From: Clostridium amylolyticum
Lineage (GTDB): Bacteria; Bacillota; Clostridia; Clostridiales; Clostridiaceae
Direction of reading: 5' to 3'
Length of the DNA: 64,000 bases
NCBI RefSeq assembly: GCF_900142075.1
Contig: NZ_FQZO01000001.1
Span: 496,001-560,000, forward strand
Shown here: piece by piece, positions 27,205-36,601 of the stretch
How the letters are laid out: each line of letters starts with the position of its first letter
Position numbering within the stretch: position 1 is the stretch's first letter
Notes under the pieces: model-generated
Databases searched by the model: none
Told to the model about the DNA's origin: nothing
The model's input: the letters and a program-made list of their open reading frames with translations, nothing else
Program-made: the position numbers and the translations under genes

Positions 27205-27573
27205 ATGAATGATAAAGAATTAAATAAATGCGGTTGTGGAGATAACGAAAATAATTGTGACTGTGGTCATGAGCATGGACATCACCATGAACATGAGCAC
27301 AATCATGAACACTGCGATTGTGGTCATGACCATGATGAAGAAAGCTTTTTAGTAGAGCTAGAAGATGAGAATGGAGAGATAATTTCTTGTGAAGTTGTAG
27401 ATGCTTTCGACTATAACAATGAGGAATATGTTTTAGTTCAAAATCCAAATGATGGTTCAGTTTATCTATTTAAATCAGTGGGAGAAGATGGAGAGCTAGT
27501 AGTTCCAGAAGACGCTGAATTTGATGAAGTAACAGCTTATTATGAAAATGAACTAAATAACGAAGAAGAATAG
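27205..27573 (+). CDS. DUF1292 family protein with His/Cys-rich N-terminus
   Basis: The 122-residue acidic protein has two parts. Residues 1-45 are dominated by His, Cys, Asp and Glu (CGCGD, CDCGHEHGHHHEH, CDCGHDHD), a probable metal-binding tract. Residues about 46-115 (FLVELEDENGEIISCEVVDAF through DEVTAYYEN) match the DUF1292 domain found in most clostridia beside housekeeping genes. No biochemical function is known for the domain. The metal tract suggests nickel, zinc or cobalt storage or sensing, which is inference. The start is unusual because of the intervening hairpin. Confidence 0.85.
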   Translation: MNDKELNKCGCGDNENNCDCGHEHGHHHEHEHNHEHCDCGHDHDEESFLVELEDENGEIISCEVVDAFDYNNEEYVLVQNPNDGSVYLFKSVGEDGELVVPEDAEFDEVTAYYENELNNEEE

Positions 27574-27605
27574 AAAAAAGCAGTGCTGAAGGCACTGCTT
27601 TTTAA
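27574..27605 (+). terminator. terminator after the DUF1292 gene
   Basis: AAAAAGCAGTGC and GCACTGCTTTTT pair around a five-base loop, directly after the stop codon. Confidence 0.88.
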
Positions 27606-27675
27606 TTGTAAATTGTCTAAGTGTATATAAAAGTCACAAAATTTGTTATACTAATTATCAGAAGGAGTGACTATT

Positions 27676-28317
27676 ATGGAGAAATTAGCGATTTTTGATG
27701 TGGACTATACTCTTACTAAAAAAGAAACATTAAGGGAACTTTTTAAATTTACAATTAAGAAGAAGCCTTCTAAAATAGTATATTTACCTAGGGCTTTATT
27801 TTCAGGACTTATGTACTTAGTTGGAGTATATGATGAAAAGAAGGTTAAGGAAAGTTTTTTGAAATTTATTGATGGTATTCATGAAAAGGAAATGGAGCTA
27901 TTAGTGAAGGAATTCTATGAAAAAAGGCTAAGCAAGATTATTTATAATGATGCTATAGTGATGATGAGAAAATTAAAATCCGAAGGATATAAGATTTATC
28001 TTATTTCTGCTAGTCCGGAATTCTATCTTAAAGAACTTAATAATTTAAGTATTGCTGATAAAATTATTGGCACCAGATTTTTTTGTGTTGATGGGTATCA
28101 TAGCAGAAGGATGGAAGGAGAAAACTGTAAAGGAGAAGAAAAGGTTAGAAGACTTAAGGAAGAATTAAAAAAGGATAACATTAAAGTAGATTTTAAGAAT
28201 TCTTATATGTTTTCAGATTCACTATCAGATAAGCCTCTTTTCGATTTAGTGGGAAATGCTTATCTTATTAATTACAGAAAAAAACAGGATAAAATTCAAG
28301 TATTAAAATGGAAATAA
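27676..28317 (+). CDS. HAD-superfamily hydrolase, subclass IB
   Basis: The protein of about 213 residues has motif I DVDYT near the N-terminus (FDVDYTLT), motif II ISASPEF in the middle, and motif III/IV region SYMFSDSLSDKPLF. This is the SerB-like IB class, with an alpha-helical cap between motifs I and II. It would remove phosphate from a small molecule, which is not identified. The frame extends to GTG 27667, but that overlaps the GAAGGAG site; ATG 27676, seven bases further, is preferred. It overlaps the ribosome binding site of the next gene. Confidence 0.85.
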   Translation: MEKLAIFDVDYTLTKKETLRELFKFTIKKKPSKIVYLPRALFSGLMYLVGVYDEKKVKESFLKFIDGIHEKEMELLVKEFYEKRLSKIIYNDAIVMMRKLKSEGYKIYLISASPEFYLKELNNLSIADKIIGTRFFCVDGYHSRRMEGENCKGEEKVRRLKEELKKDNIKVDFKNSYMFSDSLSDKPLFDLVGNAYLINYRKKQDKIQVLKWK

Positions 28318-28329
28318 GGAGTGATAACC

Positions 28330-29169
28330 TTGGAAAGGTGTTTAAATAATTATTACCTATTTAATGAAAATATAGAACCAGCTGAAAAATTTAAATCCCC
28401 AGTGGGAGGAAGACAAATTTATGAGGTTATAAGAATAATAGATAGTGTACCTTTGTTTTTAGAAGACCACATGGAAAGATTAATAAAATCCTTAGAACTA
28501 GAAGATTTAAATAGTAAGTATACCGTAAATGTTATTAGTGATAGCATAGTGAAACTTATAGAAGCTAATAACAGTGTACAAGGGAATATAAAACTAATAC
28601 TTAATTTTCATGAGAACAAAGAAGATTTATATATTTTTTATATACCTCATAGTTATCCTAAGGAGATTATGTATTCCCAAGGAGTAAGTACAATTCTATA
28701 CCATGGAGAAAGGAATAATCCCAATGCAAAGGTAATTAACTCTTCTTTCAGAGATAATGTTAATAAGAAATTAGAAGAAACTAATACTTATGAAGCTATA
28801 CTTGTAGATAAACAAGGAAGAATTACCGAGGGTAGCCGTTCTAACATCTTTTTTGTAAAGGGTAAAAAACTAGTAACTTCTCCTATAGAAGCTGTGCTTC
28901 CAGGGATTACAAGACAACATATAATAGCATTGTGTTTGAAACATAATATTGAAGCAGAAGAAATTTATGTTAAAGAAGAAGATATACAAAGTTATGACGC
29001 AGCTTTTATTTCTGGTACTTCGCCAAAGGTTCTTCCTATAAAAAAAGTAAATTCAATTATTTTTAATTCAAGTTTAAATATAATAGTAAAAGAAATTATG
29101 AAACATTACGATAATAGTATAGAGGAATATATTAATAATTATAAATTAAATAAAAACATTTCTAATTAA
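28330..29169 (+). CDS. class IV PLP-dependent aminotransferase (PabC/IlvE/Dat-like)
   Basis: The protein of about 279 residues shows the class IV pattern: an N-terminal YEVIRIIDSVPLFLEDH segment, the PLP lysine in NAKVIN, ITEGSRSNIFFV and LPGITRQ. The family includes 4-amino-4-deoxychorismate lyase, branched-chain and D-amino acid aminotransferases, and sequence alone does not settle which. The start is probably TTG 28330, well spaced after AAGGAGTGA, rather than GTG 28321 inside that site. It follows the HAD gene by 12 bases and precedes fapA by 33. Confidence 0.82.
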   Translation: MERCLNNYYLFNENIEPAEKFKSPVGGRQIYEVIRIIDSVPLFLEDHMERLIKSLELEDLNSKYTVNVISDSIVKLIEANNSVQGNIKLILNFHENKEDLYIFYIPHSYPKEIMYSQGVSTILYHGERNNPNAKVINSSFRDNVNKKLEETNTYEAILVDKQGRITEGSRSNIFFVKGKKLVTSPIEAVLPGITRQHIIALCLKHNIEAEEIYVKEEDIQSYDAAFISGTSPKVLPIKKVNSIIFNSSLNIIVKEIMKHYDNSIEEYINNYKLNKNISN

Positions 29170-29202
29170 GTATTTTAATATATGATTGAGTGGTGAGAGG
29201 TA

Positions 29203-31143
29203 GTGGAAAAGTATTCGGGAAATACTTTGGAAAAATGTTTGATGGAAGCATCAAAAGAACTTAATATACCATTGGATAGCCTTGAGTATGAAGTTATAAA
29301 AGAAAGCAAAGGTCTATTTAAGAAAAATGTAACCATTAGGGTAAAAAATAAAACCAGCAGCTTAAAGAATGAAATAAATGAAACTAAAAATATAAAAAAA
29401 GAAGATGCACAAATTAAGGTGCTACAAGGAAAGATCGTAATTACAGATGGCAAAGAATACGGAAAGTCTGCTAAGATAATTCCTGGTGAAAATGTAGTAA
29501 TTAAATTAAATGGTGAAGAAATATTTGAAGCTACAGAGGTTTTTTCTAACACAGAGGTTGAAATTAACTTAATGGAACAAGAATCTAAACGATATATAAA
29601 TATAGAGGTATCAAAAGATAAAATGGAAGCATATTTGACTGTTAAATATGTGCCTCATATTGTATATGCTTTAGAGGATCAAGAACCTGCAAATACTTTA
29701 ACATTAAAGACAAAGATATTAAAAGAAGAATTTCCACCAAAATTCACGCAAAATGAAATTGTAGCTTACTTAAAAGATGCTAAAGTAATCCAAGGAATAA
29801 ATTATGAACATATTAATAAACTCACTAAAATGGATGAAGTAAATAACATTATTATAGCGCGGGGTGAAATAGCTATTGATGACCTGCCAGATGTTATTGA
29901 TATTAGATTTAATTTAAAGAAATCCTTAAGCTTTGACTCTAATAATCAAGATAGAATAGATTATAAAGATGTATGTGCAGTAGAATCGGTGACTCCTGGT
30001 GAGGTTTTGGCAGTTTTAACTAAAGGCACTAAGGGGAAAGATGGTTTTGATGTCTATGGAAAGGCTATTAAACGCAAAGAGGCTAAGCAAGTTACATTTA
30101 AAGCTGGAAAAGGGACAGAATTTAAAGATGGCAGCACTATAATAGCATCCATGGCAGGAAAACCCACCTTAAAAAGTGGAGTTTTTGAGGTAAACGAAGT
30201 ATACGAAGTTAAATCTGATGTAGACATAAATACTGGAAGTGTAAAATTTAATGGTAATGTTAAGATATTTGGAGCCGTTAAGGAAGGTATGAAGGTAGAA
30301 GCCACAGGGGATATTGAAGTGTTGGGAGGATTGGAATCAGCTCTTCTTTACTCTTATGGAAATATATCTGTAATAGGTAATATTCTTCGTTCCACTATTA
30401 CAGCAGGGGGTACTGATACAGATAAATTAACATTAGTTAAATTATATGAAGATTTATTATGGTCATTAAATGAATTAATATTAGCAACGGAAGAAGTTAA
30501 AAAATTTAATTTGTTAGGAAATAATATAACAGATGGACAAATAATTAAGCTTTTAATAGAAACTAAATTCAAAAGTATTATTAAAACTTGTGAAACTATT
30601 TTATTAACCTATAAAGAAAAAAATTCTTCTAATGACACTATTGAAAAATATATTCGCTATAAACTTCTAGGTTTTACTCCTCTTACTATAAAACATTATA
30701 GCGAAGTGGTTAATTTAAATGGGATATTAAAAAATGAAATTAAAGAATTAAAATCAAAGACATCAATACCAGTGGATACGGCTTTAAATTATTGTCAAGA
30801 AAGTGAAATAAACTGTTCTGGTGATATAATATTTCAAGGTAAAGGATTATATCAATCAAAACTTAAAGCTGGAGGAAGTATATACTTTAAAGCACCCTCA
30901 GTGGTACGAGGGGGGACACTGGAAGCTGAAAAAGAAATAAACTGCAAAACAGTGGGAAGTTTAGGAGGGGTAGCTACTAAGTTATGGGTACCTAAGCATG
31001 GTCACATATATGCAGAAGTAGCTTATCAAAATACATACTTTAGCGTTGGAGAAAAAGAAGTTATACTGGATGTACCATCTAAAAAAGTTCATGTATATCT
31101 TGATCAGGATGAATTTATTATAATGGACAGATTCAATATTTGA
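29203..31143 (+). CDS. FapA / DUF342 family protein
   Basis: The 646-residue protein has an N-terminal Jag-like stretch (about residues 1-60), a middle all-beta region and a C-terminal repeated beta-helix-like domain (GNVKIFGAVKEGMKVEATGDIEVLGG, then GSLGGVATKLWVPKHG near the end), the hallmark of DUF342/FapA. FapA proteins are implicated in flagellar assembly and cell-surface organisation in Vibrio and others. A helical insertion (about residues 410-510) interrupts the repeats. It is the first gene of the chemotaxis block, with cheW 12 bases downstream, supporting a motility role. Confidence 0.85.
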   Translation: MEKYSGNTLEKCLMEASKELNIPLDSLEYEVIKESKGLFKKNVTIRVKNKTSSLKNEINETKNIKKEDAQIKVLQGKIVITDGKEYGKSAKIIPGENVVIKLNGEEIFEATEVFSNTEVEINLMEQESKRYINIEVSKDKMEAYLTVKYVPHIVYALEDQEPANTLTLKTKILKEEFPPKFTQNEIVAYLKDAKVIQGINYEHINKLTKMDEVNNIIIARGEIAIDDLPDVIDIRFNLKKSLSFDSNNQDRIDYKDVCAVESVTPGEVLAVLTKGTKGKDGFDVYGKAIKRKEAKQVTFKAGKGTEFKDGSTIIASMAGKPTLKSGVFEVNEVYEVKSDVDINTGSVKFNGNVKIFGAVKEGMKVEATGDIEVLGGLESALLYSYGNISVIGNILRSTITAGGTDTDKLTLVKLYEDLLWSLNELILATEEVKKFNLLGNNITDGQIIKLLIETKFKSIIKTCETILLTYKEKNSSNDTIEKYIRYKLLGFTPLTIKHYSEVVNLNGILKNEIKELKSKTSIPVDTALNYCQESEINCSGDIIFQGKGLYQSKLKAGGSIYFKAPSVVRGGTLEAEKEINCKTVGSLGGVATKLWVPKHGHIYAEVAYQNTYFSVGEKEVILDVPSKKVHVYLDQDEFIIMDRFNI

Positions 31144-31155
31144 GGGAGGAAGAGT

Positions 31156-31602
31156 ATGGCTAGCAGTGAAATTAAAGTATTAATATTTACATTAAACGGT
31201 GAGTTTTATGCTACAGACATTATGGAAGTAGAGAGGATTTTAGGGTTTGAAGAGCCAACTGTGCTTCCAGAAGCGCCAGAATTTGTACAAGGCGTTATTA
31301 ATTACGAAGGTAGTATACTTCCAATAATAAGCCTATCAAAGAAATTTAGTATGATGGACAGTAAAAGAGAAGATGCTAAAATAATTGTTGTAAAACAAGA
31401 AGAAGATAAGATTGGAATAGTTGTAGATCAGGTCACTGAAGTTGGAAATATAAATTTAGAAGAAGTAGAAAATCCGCCTCACATATCTACGAGTCTTTCA
31501 AAAAGATATATTAAAGGACTTATTAAACTAAAGGAAAAAATAATTATATTTTTAAATTTAGCAGAGATTTTAAGTAGTGAAGAAAAGGAACAATTAAAGT
31601 AG
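31156..31602 (+). CDS. cheW: chemotaxis coupling protein CheW
   Basis: The 148-residue protein is a single CheW domain with the signature FVQGVINYEGSILPIISL and the second-subdomain segment IGIVVDQVTEV. CheW bridges receptors and the CheA kinase at the membrane. It is one of two cheW genes in this operon (the other at 36973) and the two are quite different, so they may serve different receptor arrays. It starts at ATG with GGGAGGAAG before it. Confidence 0.93.
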   Translation: MASSEIKVLIFTLNGEFYATDIMEVERILGFEEPTVLPEAPEFVQGVINYEGSILPIISLSKKFSMMDSKREDAKIIVVKQEEDKIGIVVDQVTEVGNINLEEVENPPHISTSLSKRYIKGLIKLKEKIIIFLNLAEILSSEEKEQLK

Positions 31603-31619
31603 GGAGTAAGATATAATAT

Positions 31620-32099
31620 ATGGAAGTTAAAGTAGGCATTGCAGATTTAAACACAGTTTTTACTCCAGGCAAAATTATGACTATTGGCTTAGGATCCTGT
31701 ATTGGTATAGCGCTATATGATAAGAGAACCTGTTTAGCTGGACTTGCTCATATAATGCTACCCGATAGTGAGCAGTTTTCTAACATAACCAATCCTTTAA
31801 AATTTGCTGACCTTGCCATTCCCATTCTTATTGAAAAAATGGTGGAGCAGGGAGCTATAAAAAGAAATCTCACAGCAAAAATATCCGGTGGAGCTTCTAT
31901 GTTTAACTTTAGTGATAAGAGTATGAATATGGATATAGGTGCAAGAAATGGTATAGCAGTAATAAAAACTTTGGACAAGCTAAAAATTCCTATTATAGCT
32001 AAGGATATTGGAGGGAATAAAGGGAGAACCATGATAGTAGATGCCTCTAATGGAGTTGTTCAAATAAGAACTGTGGGAATAGGTACAAAAGAAATATAG
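31620..32099 (+). CDS. cheD: chemoreceptor glutamine deamidase CheD
   Basis: The 159-residue enzyme has the catalytic cysteine Cys27 (GLGSCIGI) and histidine His44 (AHIMLP), the same positions as in Thermotoga CheD, plus the GGNKGR segment. CheD deamidates receptor glutamines and in CheC-containing systems binds CheC to enhance CheY-P dephosphorylation. cheC is in the same operon. No truncation. Confidence 0.94.
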   Translation: MEVKVGIADLNTVFTPGKIMTIGLGSCIGIALYDKRTCLAGLAHIMLPDSEQFSNITNPLKFADLAIPILIEKMVEQGAIKRNLTAKISGGASMFNFSDKSMNMDIGARNGIAVIKTLDKLKIPIIAKDIGGNKGRTMIVDASNGVVQIRTVGIGTKEI

Positions 32100-32112
32100 A
32101 AAGGTTGATATT

Positions 32113-33168
32113 TTGGATAATATTAAGGTACTAGTGGTTGACGATTCGATTTTAATGAGAAGAATGATATCAGATATGATAAATGAAGCTAAAGGAATGG
32201 AAGTAATTGATACTGCTAAAAATGGATTAGAACTTATTGAAAAAATTAATATGCTTAACCCTGATGTGGTTACCTTAGATGTGGAAATGCCCAAAATGGA
32301 TGGCTTAGAAGTATTGAAAGTTTTTAAGGAAAGAAATATTAACACACCTGTGATAATGTTAAGCAGTCTTTCAAAAAAAGGTGCAGAAATAACCATGAAG
32401 TGTCTTGAACTTGGAGCTTTGGACTTCCTTTCAAAGCCTTCGGGAAGTATTTCATTAGATATAAATAGACTTCAAGATGAGCTAATACATAAAATAAGAT
32501 GTGCAGGTGAAAAAAAGAAAATTAACAAAAGTAAATCTTTTGAAGTTATGCATAAACCTAAAGTAGAAAAAAGTAAATTTAGTAATATTGAAAGAAGTTA
32601 TGGTGAATATAAAGCAATAGTTATAGGGGCTTCTACTGGAGGACCTAAAGCAATACATTCTTTGATAACTTCGCTACCAAAAGAGTTAGGTATTCCTATA
32701 TTTATAGTTCAGCATATGCCAGCAGGATTTACTAAAGCTTTTGCAGATAGGTTAAACAATAGCAGTAACTTAGAAGTAGTAGAGGCATCTCATATGAGTG
32801 AAATAATCAATAATAAAGTATATATAGCACCAGGTGGTTATCATATGGAAATAAATAATGAAAAAAAGATTACTCTTAATGAGGAGCCAACCTTATGGGG
32901 GGTAAGACCTGCAGTAGACAAACTTTTCATATCCGCGTCAAAAGTATATGGTAAAGGACTTATAAGTGTAATTCTTACAGGCATGGGACGAGATGGTGCA
33001 CAAGGAACAGAAATAATTAAAGATGCAGGCGGTTATACTATTTCGGAAGATCAATCTACCTGTACCATATATGGAATGCCAAAGGCAGCTTATGATACAG
33101 GCAGAGTAGATGAAGTCTTGCCTCTTCATGATATACCAGCTAAATTGCTAGCATTATTAAAGAGGTAG
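32113..33168 (+). CDS. cheB: protein-glutamate methylesterase CheB
   Basis: The 351-residue protein joins an N-terminal receiver domain (phospho-acceptor Asp56 in VTLDVEMP, Lys in LSKPSG) to a C-terminal methylesterase domain with the Ser-His-Asp triad in GASTGGP, VQHMPAGF and GMGRDGAQG. It removes methyl groups from receptors during adaptation. It starts at TTG after GAAAGG. Gene order cheD-cheB-cheR is conserved in clostridia. Confidence 0.95.
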   Translation: MDNIKVLVVDDSILMRRMISDMINEAKGMEVIDTAKNGLELIEKINMLNPDVVTLDVEMPKMDGLEVLKVFKERNINTPVIMLSSLSKKGAEITMKCLELGALDFLSKPSGSISLDINRLQDELIHKIRCAGEKKKINKSKSFEVMHKPKVEKSKFSNIERSYGEYKAIVIGASTGGPKAIHSLITSLPKELGIPIFIVQHMPAGFTKAFADRLNNSSNLEVVEASHMSEIINNKVYIAPGGYHMEINNEKKITLNEEPTLWGVRPAVDKLFISASKVYGKGLISVILTGMGRDGAQGTEIIKDAGGYTISEDQSTCTIYGMPKAAYDTGRVDEVLPLHDIPAKLLALLKR

Positions 33169-33177
33169 GGATAAAAT

Positions 33178-33945
33178 ATGGATATTTATGAATTTGAAAA
33201 ATGGGTTTTTAAAAATTTTAAAATAAATTTATCTGCTTATAAATCAAATCAACTGCATAGAAGAATAAATAGTTTAATGTCCAGAGTAGGAGTTGATTCC
33301 TTTGAGGAATATACTAAACTTCTACTTAAAGATGAAGAGCAGAGACAAAAGTTTATGGATTTTATAACTATTAATGTAACAGAATTTTTTAGAAATCCAG
33401 ATTTGTTTGATGAACTTACTAAAAAGATTGAAAAAGAGATTTTACCAAATAATAAAGCACTAAAGGTTTGGAGTGCTGCCTGCTCTAATGGCTCAGAACC
33501 ATACTCCTTAGCTATGATATTAGACAGTTTAGAACCTTCGGGAAAGTGCAAAATAACAGCAACGGACCTAGATAATACCATTTTAAATAAAGCAAAAACA
33601 GGAGAATATCAAGAAGCGGAAATTAAAAATATCAAACCAGAATATATTAAGAAGTATTTTACAAAGCAAAATGATAAATATATAATAAGCTCTAAAATTA
33701 AATCTATGGTTAATTTCAAAAAACATGATCTTATATTAGATGATTATGATAAAGGTTTTGACATTATAGTATGCAGAAATGTGGTTATATATTTTAACAA
33801 TGATATAAAAAATAATATATATAAAAAGTTCCATGATTCTTTAAAGCCTGGTGGACTTCTTTTTGTGGGAGCTACTGAAAGTATATATAATTATAAAGAA
33901 ATGGGTTTTGAAAAATCATCTACATTTATTTACAGAAAAGCTTAA
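33178..33945 (+). CDS. cheR: chemotaxis protein methyltransferase CheR
   Basis: The 255-residue protein has an N-terminal helical domain and a SAM-dependent methyltransferase domain with WSAACSNGSEPYSLAM, ATDLD and the CRNVVIYF segment. It methylates chemoreceptor glutamates. There is no beta-subdomain loss or fusion. It starts 10 bases after cheB and ends 13 bases before cheA. Confidence 0.95.
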   Translation: MDIYEFEKWVFKNFKINLSAYKSNQLHRRINSLMSRVGVDSFEEYTKLLLKDEEQRQKFMDFITINVTEFFRNPDLFDELTKKIEKEILPNNKALKVWSAACSNGSEPYSLAMILDSLEPSGKCKITATDLDNTILNKAKTGEYQEAEIKNIKPEYIKKYFTKQNDKYIISSKIKSMVNFKKHDLILDDYDKGFDIIVCRNVVIYFNNDIKNNIYKKFHDSLKPGGLLFVGATESIYNYKEMGFEKSSTFIYRKA

Positions 33946-33958
33946 GGAGGTTAACACA

Positions 33959-35968
33959 ATGGATGTTTCTCAGTACATGTCTATGTTTCTAGAAGAGTCT
34001 TTGGATAATTTACAAAACCTTAATGAATCTTTACTACAATTAGAACAAAATCCTGAAGATATTGACAAACTCAATGAAATTTTCAGAGCAGCACACACTA
34101 TAAAGGGAATGGCTGCTACCATGGGATTTTCAAAAATGGCAGAACTTACACATAAAATGGAAGATGTGCTATCAAGGTTTAGAGAAGGAGAGATCAAGGT
34201 AACTGAAAAAGTAGTTACTGTACTTTTTGATTGTCTTGACACCTTAGAAAGGATACTAAGCAGCATAGAAGAAAATAATAGTGAAGATGTTAATATAGCT
34301 GAAATTATAAGTGTGTTAGAAAACATTGCAGGTAGTGAAGGCATTTTAGAAGATGAGGAAATTAAAGAAGAGGAAAGGGTTTTGGAAAGTGCTAAGATTG
34401 CTTTGAATGAATATGATGTGAATATTATAAAGCAAGCAAAGGATAAAAATTATAATACATATGAAGTTAATGTAGTATTAGATGAAAATACTCTGTTAAA
34501 GTCTGCTAGAGCATTTTTAGTATTTAAATCCTTAGAAGAACATGGTGAGATAATAAAATCTCTTCCTGGAGCGGAAGATATTGAAAATGAAAATTTTGAG
34601 CAAGAATTCAATTTGGTTTACATAACTAATATATCTCAAGAAGAAATATTGGACATGCTTACCAATATTTCAGAAGTTAATAAAGTTTCTGTAATTTCCA
34701 TCGAATTAAATAATGATAAGCAAAATGATAATGAAAGAGAAAAAGCACCTAAAATACAAGAATTAAATATTAAAGAAATAGAAGAAAAAAGTAATAATGT
34801 AAAAAGAAATAATAGTGTCACCAAAGAAAATAAAAAGCTTCATCAATCTGTGAGGGTAGATCTTGAAAGACTAGATATGCTAATGAATATGGTATCTGAG
34901 TTAGTAATACATAGAACAAGATTAGAACAACTTGGATTAAGCTATAAATCCCAAGATATGAATGAGACATTAGAACAGGTAGGGAGAGCAACTTCAGATC
35001 TTCAGGATTTAGTTATGAAGATTAGAATGCTTCCTTTAGAAGTGGTATTTAATAGATTTCCAAGGATGATAAGAGATCTTTCTGTAGAACTTGATAAAGA
35101 AATGGATTTTGTAATAGAGGGAAAGGATACAGAACTAGATCGTACAGTAATTGATGAGATAGGAGAGCCACTTATACACCTATTAAGAAATGCTGCAGAT
35201 CATGGTATAGAGTCAAAAGAAAAAAGAATTGCAGCTGGTAAGGATCCAGTGGGCAAAATTAAGCTTATTGCTTATCAGGAAGGTACTAAGGCTGTTATTA
35301 GAGTGGAAGATGACGGTGCAGGCATAGATGTTAATAAGGTAAGACAAAAAGCTGAAAAAATAGGAATAAGCACTGAGGGGATGACTAATTCAGATATAAG
35401 AAACCTTATCTTCATGGAAGGCTTTAGTACCAATGAGAAGGTTACTGATGTTTCAGGTAGGGGAGTAGGCATGGATGTTGTAAAAACAAAAATTGCTTCC
35501 TTGGGTGGAACTGTTGATGTAATAAGTGAGATGGGAAAAGGTTCAGCCTTCATCATTAAGCTTCCTTTAACACTTCAAATAATACAAGCTTTATTGGTTA
35601 AAGTAGGAAAGGAAACTTTTGCAATATCCCTAGGTTATATTGATAGAGTTATAGATTTTAAAAAGGAAAATGTTAAAAAATCAAATGGCAAAGAGGTTAT
35701 TTTATATAGAGATAATATAATCCCGCTTATTAGGGTGAATGAAAAATTAGGCATTGATACTAACGCAGACTCAAAACAATTTGTTATTATAGTAAATGTA
35801 GGTGAAAAGACTGTAGGATTATTAGTAGACTCACTACAAGGACAACAGGAAATAGTAATAAAACCTCTTGGAAAAACCCTCCAATCAGTTAAAGAATATA
35901 TTGGAGCTACCATATTAGGGGATGGACTTGTAACATTAATTTTAGATGCGGCGGCATTAACTCAATAA
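33959..35968 (+). CDS. cheA: chemotaxis histidine kinase CheA
   Basis: The 669-residue kinase has the P1 phosphotransfer domain with His46 (AAHTIKG), a P2 region (about residues 150-250) with an acidic linker, the P3 dimerisation helices (about 300-360), the P4 ATPase domain with N, G1 and G2 boxes (LLRNAADHGIE, DDGAGID, GRGVGMDVV) and the P5 CheW-like domain. The frame opens 108 bases further upstream inside cheR, but the ATG at 33959, right after AAGGAGG, is the true start. It controls CheY and CheB by phosphorylation. Confidence 0.96.
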   Translation: MDVSQYMSMFLEESLDNLQNLNESLLQLEQNPEDIDKLNEIFRAAHTIKGMAATMGFSKMAELTHKMEDVLSRFREGEIKVTEKVVTVLFDCLDTLERILSSIEENNSEDVNIAEIISVLENIAGSEGILEDEEIKEEERVLESAKIALNEYDVNIIKQAKDKNYNTYEVNVVLDENTLLKSARAFLVFKSLEEHGEIIKSLPGAEDIENENFEQEFNLVYITNISQEEILDMLTNISEVNKVSVISIELNNDKQNDNEREKAPKIQELNIKEIEEKSNNVKRNNSVTKENKKLHQSVRVDLERLDMLMNMVSELVIHRTRLEQLGLSYKSQDMNETLEQVGRATSDLQDLVMKIRMLPLEVVFNRFPRMIRDLSVELDKEMDFVIEGKDTELDRTVIDEIGEPLIHLLRNAADHGIESKEKRIAAGKDPVGKIKLIAYQEGTKAVIRVEDDGAGIDVNKVRQKAEKIGISTEGMTNSDIRNLIFMEGFSTNEKVTDVSGRGVGMDVVKTKIASLGGTVDVISEMGKGSAFIIKLPLTLQIIQALLVKVGKETFAISLGYIDRVIDFKKENVKKSNGKEVILYRDNIIPLIRVNEKLGIDTNADSKQFVIIVNVGEKTVGLLVDSLQGQQEIVIKPLGKTLQSVKEYIGATILGDGLVTLILDAAALTQ

Positions 35969-35984
35969 AACTAAGGAGGATTAC

Positions 35985-36584
35985 ATGGACTATAGAGATT
36001 TAACATCCTTACAATTGGACGCACTAAGAGAAGTTGGCAATATAGGTGCGGGTAATGCTGCCACAGCTCTTTCACAACTACTAAATAAGAAAATAGATAT
36101 GACTGTGCCTCATGTGAACATTATAGACTTTCAGCAGATGATAGATGGTTCTGCTGAAGCTGAGGTTGTAGGAATAATGGTTAGAGTATTGGGAGACACA
36201 CCAGGAAATATTTTATTTGTATTTGAAAAAAGTGTGGCATCTAATATAATAGAATTATTGACTGGGATTAAAGAAGAACAATTTAGTGATATGGGAACAT
36301 CTGTATTAAGTGAAGTGGCTAACATTGTTTCTTCATCTTACATGAATGCCATATCTAGATTAACTAATCTCACTTTAGTTCCTTCAGTGCCTGCCATGGC
36401 ATATGATATGCTTGTGGCTATACTTTCTACAATGTTTATTGAGTCATCCCAGTTTGATGATAGTATTTTAGATATTGAGACAAATTTTGTAGGAACTGAG
36501 ACCAAAAACATTGGGGCACATTTTTACTATGTACCAAGGCCAGGTTCCTTAGAAAAAATATTGAATTCTTTAGGTGTAATTTAA
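35985..36584 (+). CDS. cheC: CheY-P phosphatase CheC
   Basis: The 199-residue protein has the two active-site helices of the CheC/CheX/FliY class: LREVGNIGAGNAATALS near residue 13 and LSEVANIVSSSYMNAIS near residue 110, each holding the E-x2-N pair. It dephosphorylates CheY-P and is stimulated by CheD, whose gene is four positions upstream. It is co-transcribed with cheA after a 16-base gap. Confidence 0.94.
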   Translation: MDYRDLTSLQLDALREVGNIGAGNAATALSQLLNKKIDMTVPHVNIIDFQQMIDGSAEAEVVGIMVRVLGDTPGNILFVFEKSVASNIIELLTGIKEEQFSDMGTSVLSEVANIVSSSYMNAISRLTNLTLVPSVPAMAYDMLVAILSTMFIESSQFDDSILDIETNFVGTETKNIGAHFYYVPRPGSLEKILNSLGVI

Positions 36585-36601
36585 ATTTGGAGGTAATAAT
36601 A

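Noticed and set aside
27203..27448. His-rich minus-strand frame opposite the DUF1292 gene
   Set aside because: Histidines arise from the complementary reading of the same alternating codons; no start signal, and the plus-strand domain is conserved.
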